Positions 61,341 through 64,000 of a stretch of DNA of 64,000 nt are shown piece after piece. Every line of letters begins with the position of its first letter. The first letter of the stretch is position 1. The notes under the pieces are model-generated. The model did no database searches. It saw nothing but the letters and a program-made list of their open reading frames with translations, and was not told where the DNA came from. The position numbers and the translations under genes are program-made. The DNA lies in NCBI RefSeq assembly GCF_900120155.1, contig NZ_LT635549.1:1768688-1832687 (forward strand), read 5' to 3'. This stretch comes from Clostridium sp. Marseille-P3244. Lineage in GTDB: Bacteria; Bacillota; Clostridia; Lachnospirales; Lachnospiraceae.

Positions 61341-63335
61341 ATGGGAAAATCAATCTACATAGCAGAGAAGCCAAGTGTGGCTCAGGAATTCGCGAAAGCA
61401 TTAAAACTGAATACAAAACGCAGGGACGGATATCTGGAATCGGATGAGGCCGTCATTACCTGGTGCGTGGGACACCTGGTGACAATGAGCTATCCCGAAG
61501 AATATGATCCGGCTCTGAAAAAATGGAGCCTTCAGACATTGCCGTTTATTCCGGATGAATTCAAATATGAAGTGATCCCGGCAGTGTCGAAGCAGTTTCA
61601 GATTGTGAGTTCGCTCCTTAACAGGGAAGACGTGGATACCATCTATGTCTGCACGGACTCCGGACGGGAGGGAGAATACATTTACCGCCTGGTAGAGCAG
61701 GAGGCTCATGTGACAGGGAAAAAGAGGCTCAGAGTGTGGATCGACTCCCAGACCGAGGAAGAGATCTTAAGAGGCATTCGGGAGGCGAAGGACCTGTCAG
61801 AGTATGATAACCTAAGTGCGTCTGCGTATCTGCGGGCAAAGGAAGACTATCTTATGGGGATCAATTTCTCCCGACTGCTGACCTTAAAATATGGGAACAG
61901 TATCTCCGGGTATCTGAAGACAAAATACGCGGTGATCTCCGTCGGGCGGGTGATGACCTGTGTGCTGGGCATGGTTGTGCGCCGGGAACGGGAGATCCGT
62001 GAGTTTGTCAAGACGCCGTTTTACCGGGTCATCAGCACCGTGGAGGCGGCAGGCAGCAGTTTTGAGGGAGAATGGCGGGCCGTGAAGGGCTCAAAATATT
62101 TTGAGTCATTTGACCTGTACAAAGAAAACGGATTTAAGGAGAAGAAGAAAGCAGAAGAACTGGTCCGGTATTTGTCAGAAGATCAGCCGATAATGTGTAC
62201 GGTGGAGTCTGTAGAGAGGAAGAAGGAAAAAAAGAATCCGCCTCTGCTTTATAACCTGGCGGAGCTTCAGAATGACTGCTCCAGACGGTTTAAGATCAGT
62301 CCCGATGAGACACTGCGCATCGTGCAGGATCTCTATGAAAAAAAGCTGGTGACTTATCCAAGAACGGACGCAAGGGTCTTGTCCACGGCGGTGGCGAAAG
62401 AGATCAGCCGCAATCTGAACGGGCTTTCCAGATATTCTCCGGCGGCGCCTTATCTGCAGGATATTCTGGGATTCGGCAACCATAAGAACCTGGCAAAGAC
62501 CCGGTATGTCAACGATAAGCAGATCACAGACCACTACGCCATCATTCCGACGGGGCAGGGGCTGGGAGCCCTGAATTCCCTGGGAGATGTGTCGCGGAAA
62601 GTCTATGACTTGATCACGAGGAGATTTTTGAGTATTTTTTATCCTCCGGCTGTCTATGAGAAGGCGTCCATCGTGACAAAGATAAGAGGAGAGTGCTTCT
62701 TCAGCAGTTTTAAGACGCTGGCTGAGGAAGGATATCTTAAAGTAGCCGGGATCCCTCAGGAACAGACGGCCGGGCCGGCGCTTCTGGAGGCTGTCCGGAG
62801 TCTGAAGAAAGGCAGTCTGCTCCCGGTCCGGGGCCTGGAGATCAAAGAAGGAGAGACATCGCCTCCGAAACGATATAATTCCGGCTCCATGATCCTGGCA
62901 ATGGAAAACGCCGGGCAGCTGATCGAAGACGAAGAACTCAGGGCCCAGATCAAAGGCAGTGGGATCGGAACCAGCGCGACGCGGGCAGAGATCCTGAAGA
63001 AACTGATCCATATCAAATATCTTGCCCTGAATAAAAAGACCCAGATCATTACGCCCACGCTGCAGGGAGAGATGGTCTTTGACGTGGTGGATCATTCCAT
63101 CCGGTCCCTGCTGAACCCAGAACTTACGGCCAGCTGGGAGAAAGGGCTTACCTATGTGGCAGAGGGGAGCATCACGTCCGATGAGTATATGAAGAAGCTG
63201 GATCATTTTATCATCAGCAGGACAGAGGGTGTGAAAGGGCTTAACAATCAGTATCAGCTAAGAGCCTGCTACGACAGGGCAGCAGGTTTTTATAAAAAAG
63301 GCCGGAAAACGGCAGAAAAGGAGACAACCAAATGA
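61341..63335 (+). CDS. topB: DNA topoisomerase III
   Basis: Type IA topoisomerase that decatenates DNA. It has 664 residues: Toprim domain (SIYIAEKPSVAQEFAKAL; VCTDSGREGEYIYRLV with the metal-binding acidic residues), the toroidal core with SVGRVMTCVL, and active-site Tyr in KLVTYPRTDARVL near 338, then IGTSATRAEIL. There is no C-terminal zinc-finger domain, as usual for TopB. No ribosome site precedes the ATG; it starts 3 nt after the galM stop and is probably read by translational coupling. Confidence 0.95.
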   Translation: MGKSIYIAEKPSVAQEFAKALKLNTKRRDGYLESDEAVITWCVGHLVTMSYPEEYDPALKKWSLQTLPFIPDEFKYEVIPAVSKQFQIVSSLLNREDVDTIYVCTDSGREGEYIYRLVEQEAHVTGKKRLRVWIDSQTEEEILRGIREAKDLSEYDNLSASAYLRAKEDYLMGINFSRLLTLKYGNSISGYLKTKYAVISVGRVMTCVLGMVVRREREIREFVKTPFYRVISTVEAAGSSFEGEWRAVKGSKYFESFDLYKENGFKEKKKAEELVRYLSEDQPIMCTVESVERKKEKKNPPLLYNLAELQNDCSRRFKISPDETLRIVQDLYEKKLVTYPRTDARVLSTAVAKEISRNLNGLSRYSPAAPYLQDILGFGNHKNLAKTRYVNDKQITDHYAIIPTGQGLGALNSLGDVSRKVYDLITRRFLSIFYPPAVYEKASIVTKIRGECFFSSFKTLAEEGYLKVAGIPQEQTAGPALLEAVRSLKKGSLLPVRGLEIKEGETSPPKRYNSGSMILAMENAGQLIEDEELRAQIKGSGIGTSATRAEILKKLIHIKYLALNKKTQIITPTLQGEMVFDVVDHSIRSLLNPELTASWEKGLTYVAEGSITSDEYMKKLDHFIISRTEGVKGLNNQYQLRACYDRAAGFYKKGRKTAEKETTK

Positions 63336-64000
63336 AAGCATTGACAGTGAAGGAACTCTATACACTTGATGAGACGATCGCAAAGGATATTTTTGACGGG
63401 GTGACCTATCCATGGGAAGTCCTTCCGAAAATCAGCGCATTTATTGTGGAGCTGGGAAATACTCTGAGCAGTGAAGAATATGAAAAACGGGGAGAAAACG
63501 TGTGGATCGCCAGATCCGCGAAGGTGGCGCCCACCGCATTCATCAACGGACCGGCCATCATCGGAAAGGACGCAGAGGTACGCCACTGCGCGTTTATCCG
63601 GGGAAACGCCATTGTGGGAGAAGGAGCGGTAGTAGGAAATTCTACAGAACTGAAGAATGTGATCCTGTTCAATAAAGTCCAGGTTCCGCACTACAACTAT
63701 GTAGGGGATTCCATTCTCGGATACAAGTCTCATATGGGGGCAGGTTCCATCACTTCCAATGTGAAATCGGACAAGAAGCTGGTGGTAGTAAAAACGCCGG
63801 AAGGCAATATCGAGACAGGAATGAAGAAGTTCGGCGCCATGCTGGGAGATGAAGTGGAAGTCGGCTGTGGCAGCGTGCTCAATCCGGGCACGGTGGTCGG
63901 AAGTCACAGCAATATCTATCCTCTGTCGTCCGTGCGGGGATTCGTGCCGGGTAACAGTATCTACAAAAAGCAGGGCGAGGTTGTTGAAAAAAGAGCTGAG
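63332..64000 (+). CDS. Left-handed beta-helix (hexapeptide-repeat) transferase, cut by the window edge
   Basis: The first 223 residues are present. After an N-terminal helix region (VKELYTLDETIAKDIF) comes a series of hexapeptide turns (VWIARSAKVAPTAFINGPAI, CAFIRGNAIVGEGAVVG, YVGDSILGYKSHMGAGSITS) that form a left-handed beta helix as in GlmU-type acyl- and nucleotidyltransferases. Proteins of this type in Clostridia are annotated as UDP-N-acetylglucosamine pyrophosphorylase-related, but no nucleotidyltransferase domain is present in this part. The ATG overlaps the topB stop by 4 nt. Substrate not determined. Confidence 0.8.
   Translation, partial: MKALTVKELYTLDETIAKDIFDGVTYPWEVLPKISAFIVELGNTLSSEEYEKRGENVWIARSAKVAPTAFINGPAIIGKDAEVRHCAFIRGNAIVGEGAVVGNSTELKNVILFNKVQVPHYNYVGDSILGYKSHMGAGSITSNVKSDKKLVVVKTPEGNIETGMKKFGAMLGDEVEVGCGSVLNPGTVVGSHSNIYPLSSVRGFVPGNSIYKKQGEVVEKRAE

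Noticed and set aside
1..64000. CRISPR array, prophage, toxin-antitoxin or restriction locus
   Set aside because: No spaced direct repeats, phage structural genes, integrase, or paired small toxin/antitoxin genes were seen on either strand.

Overview
The window looks like core chromosome of a spore-forming, Gram-positive anaerobe, most likely Clostridia and probably Lachnospiraceae. Supporting features are strong AGGAGG ribosome-binding sites, hprK, class III fructose bisphosphatase, sigG, an A-type flavodiiron protein, RF2 with the classic +1 frameshift, and several lipoproteins. Genus cannot be decided from the sequence. Gene density is high on both strands. There is no prophage, CRISPR array or resistance island; the one clear mobile element is an IS110-family insertion at about 58.65-60.21 kb.

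Layout. 0-9 kb: pyrG (cut by the left edge) and a UPF0371 gene read leftward, facing ftsH, uvrC, hprK and glucokinase. 9-16 kb: a class A PBP, yigZ, hpf, a PsiE-like membrane protein and typA. 16-32 kb: a long rightward run with a two-OB-fold SSB-like protein, dapB, fbp, a short RpoD-like sigma factor, a lipoprotein, a eukaryotic-type hisA, secA, prfB, hom, a probable alkaline-phosphatase-superfamily homoserine kinase, an MBL/beta-CASP hydrolase, sigG and a HAD phosphatase. 32-37.5 kb: pth, mfd and a foldase-like lipoprotein. 37.5-43.3 kb (leftward): a cytidylate-kinase-like protein, a flavodiiron protein, glgX and a NarL-type two-component system. That system is divergent from an ABC-2 exporter operon (43.4-46.7 kb), with a palindromic operator between them. 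46.7-53 kb: a PurF-like protein lacking the N-terminal cysteine, a MATE transporter, a Mrp/Nbp35 ATPase, an alpha/beta hydrolase, a histidine phosphatase and an unknown protein. 53-58.6 kb: a stand-alone Spo0A DNA-binding domain, tRNA-Ser(CGA), an ABC-F protein, a patatin and ppk1. 58.6-64 kb: the IS110 element, galM, topB and a left-handed beta-helix protein cut by the right edge.

Functional links. hprK beside glucokinase points to carbon control. hom followed by the phosphomutase-like gene gives two steps of threonine synthesis. The two-component system very likely controls the divergent exporter. Two sporulation regulators are present (SigG and the orphan Spo0A-C protein).

Most worth a second look: (1) the IS110 element, whose ends, circle-junction promoter and candidate bridge RNA can be proposed from sequence alone; (2) the orphan Spo0A-C gene, with 0A-box-like sites in its own upstream region; (3) the PurF-like enzyme without its glutaminase cysteine; (4) an ABC-F protein whose degenerate residues all fall in one composite ATP site; (5) a short sigma factor altered at the two residues that read the -12 base pair; and (6) a uvrC promoter placed so that the mRNA should be leaderless.
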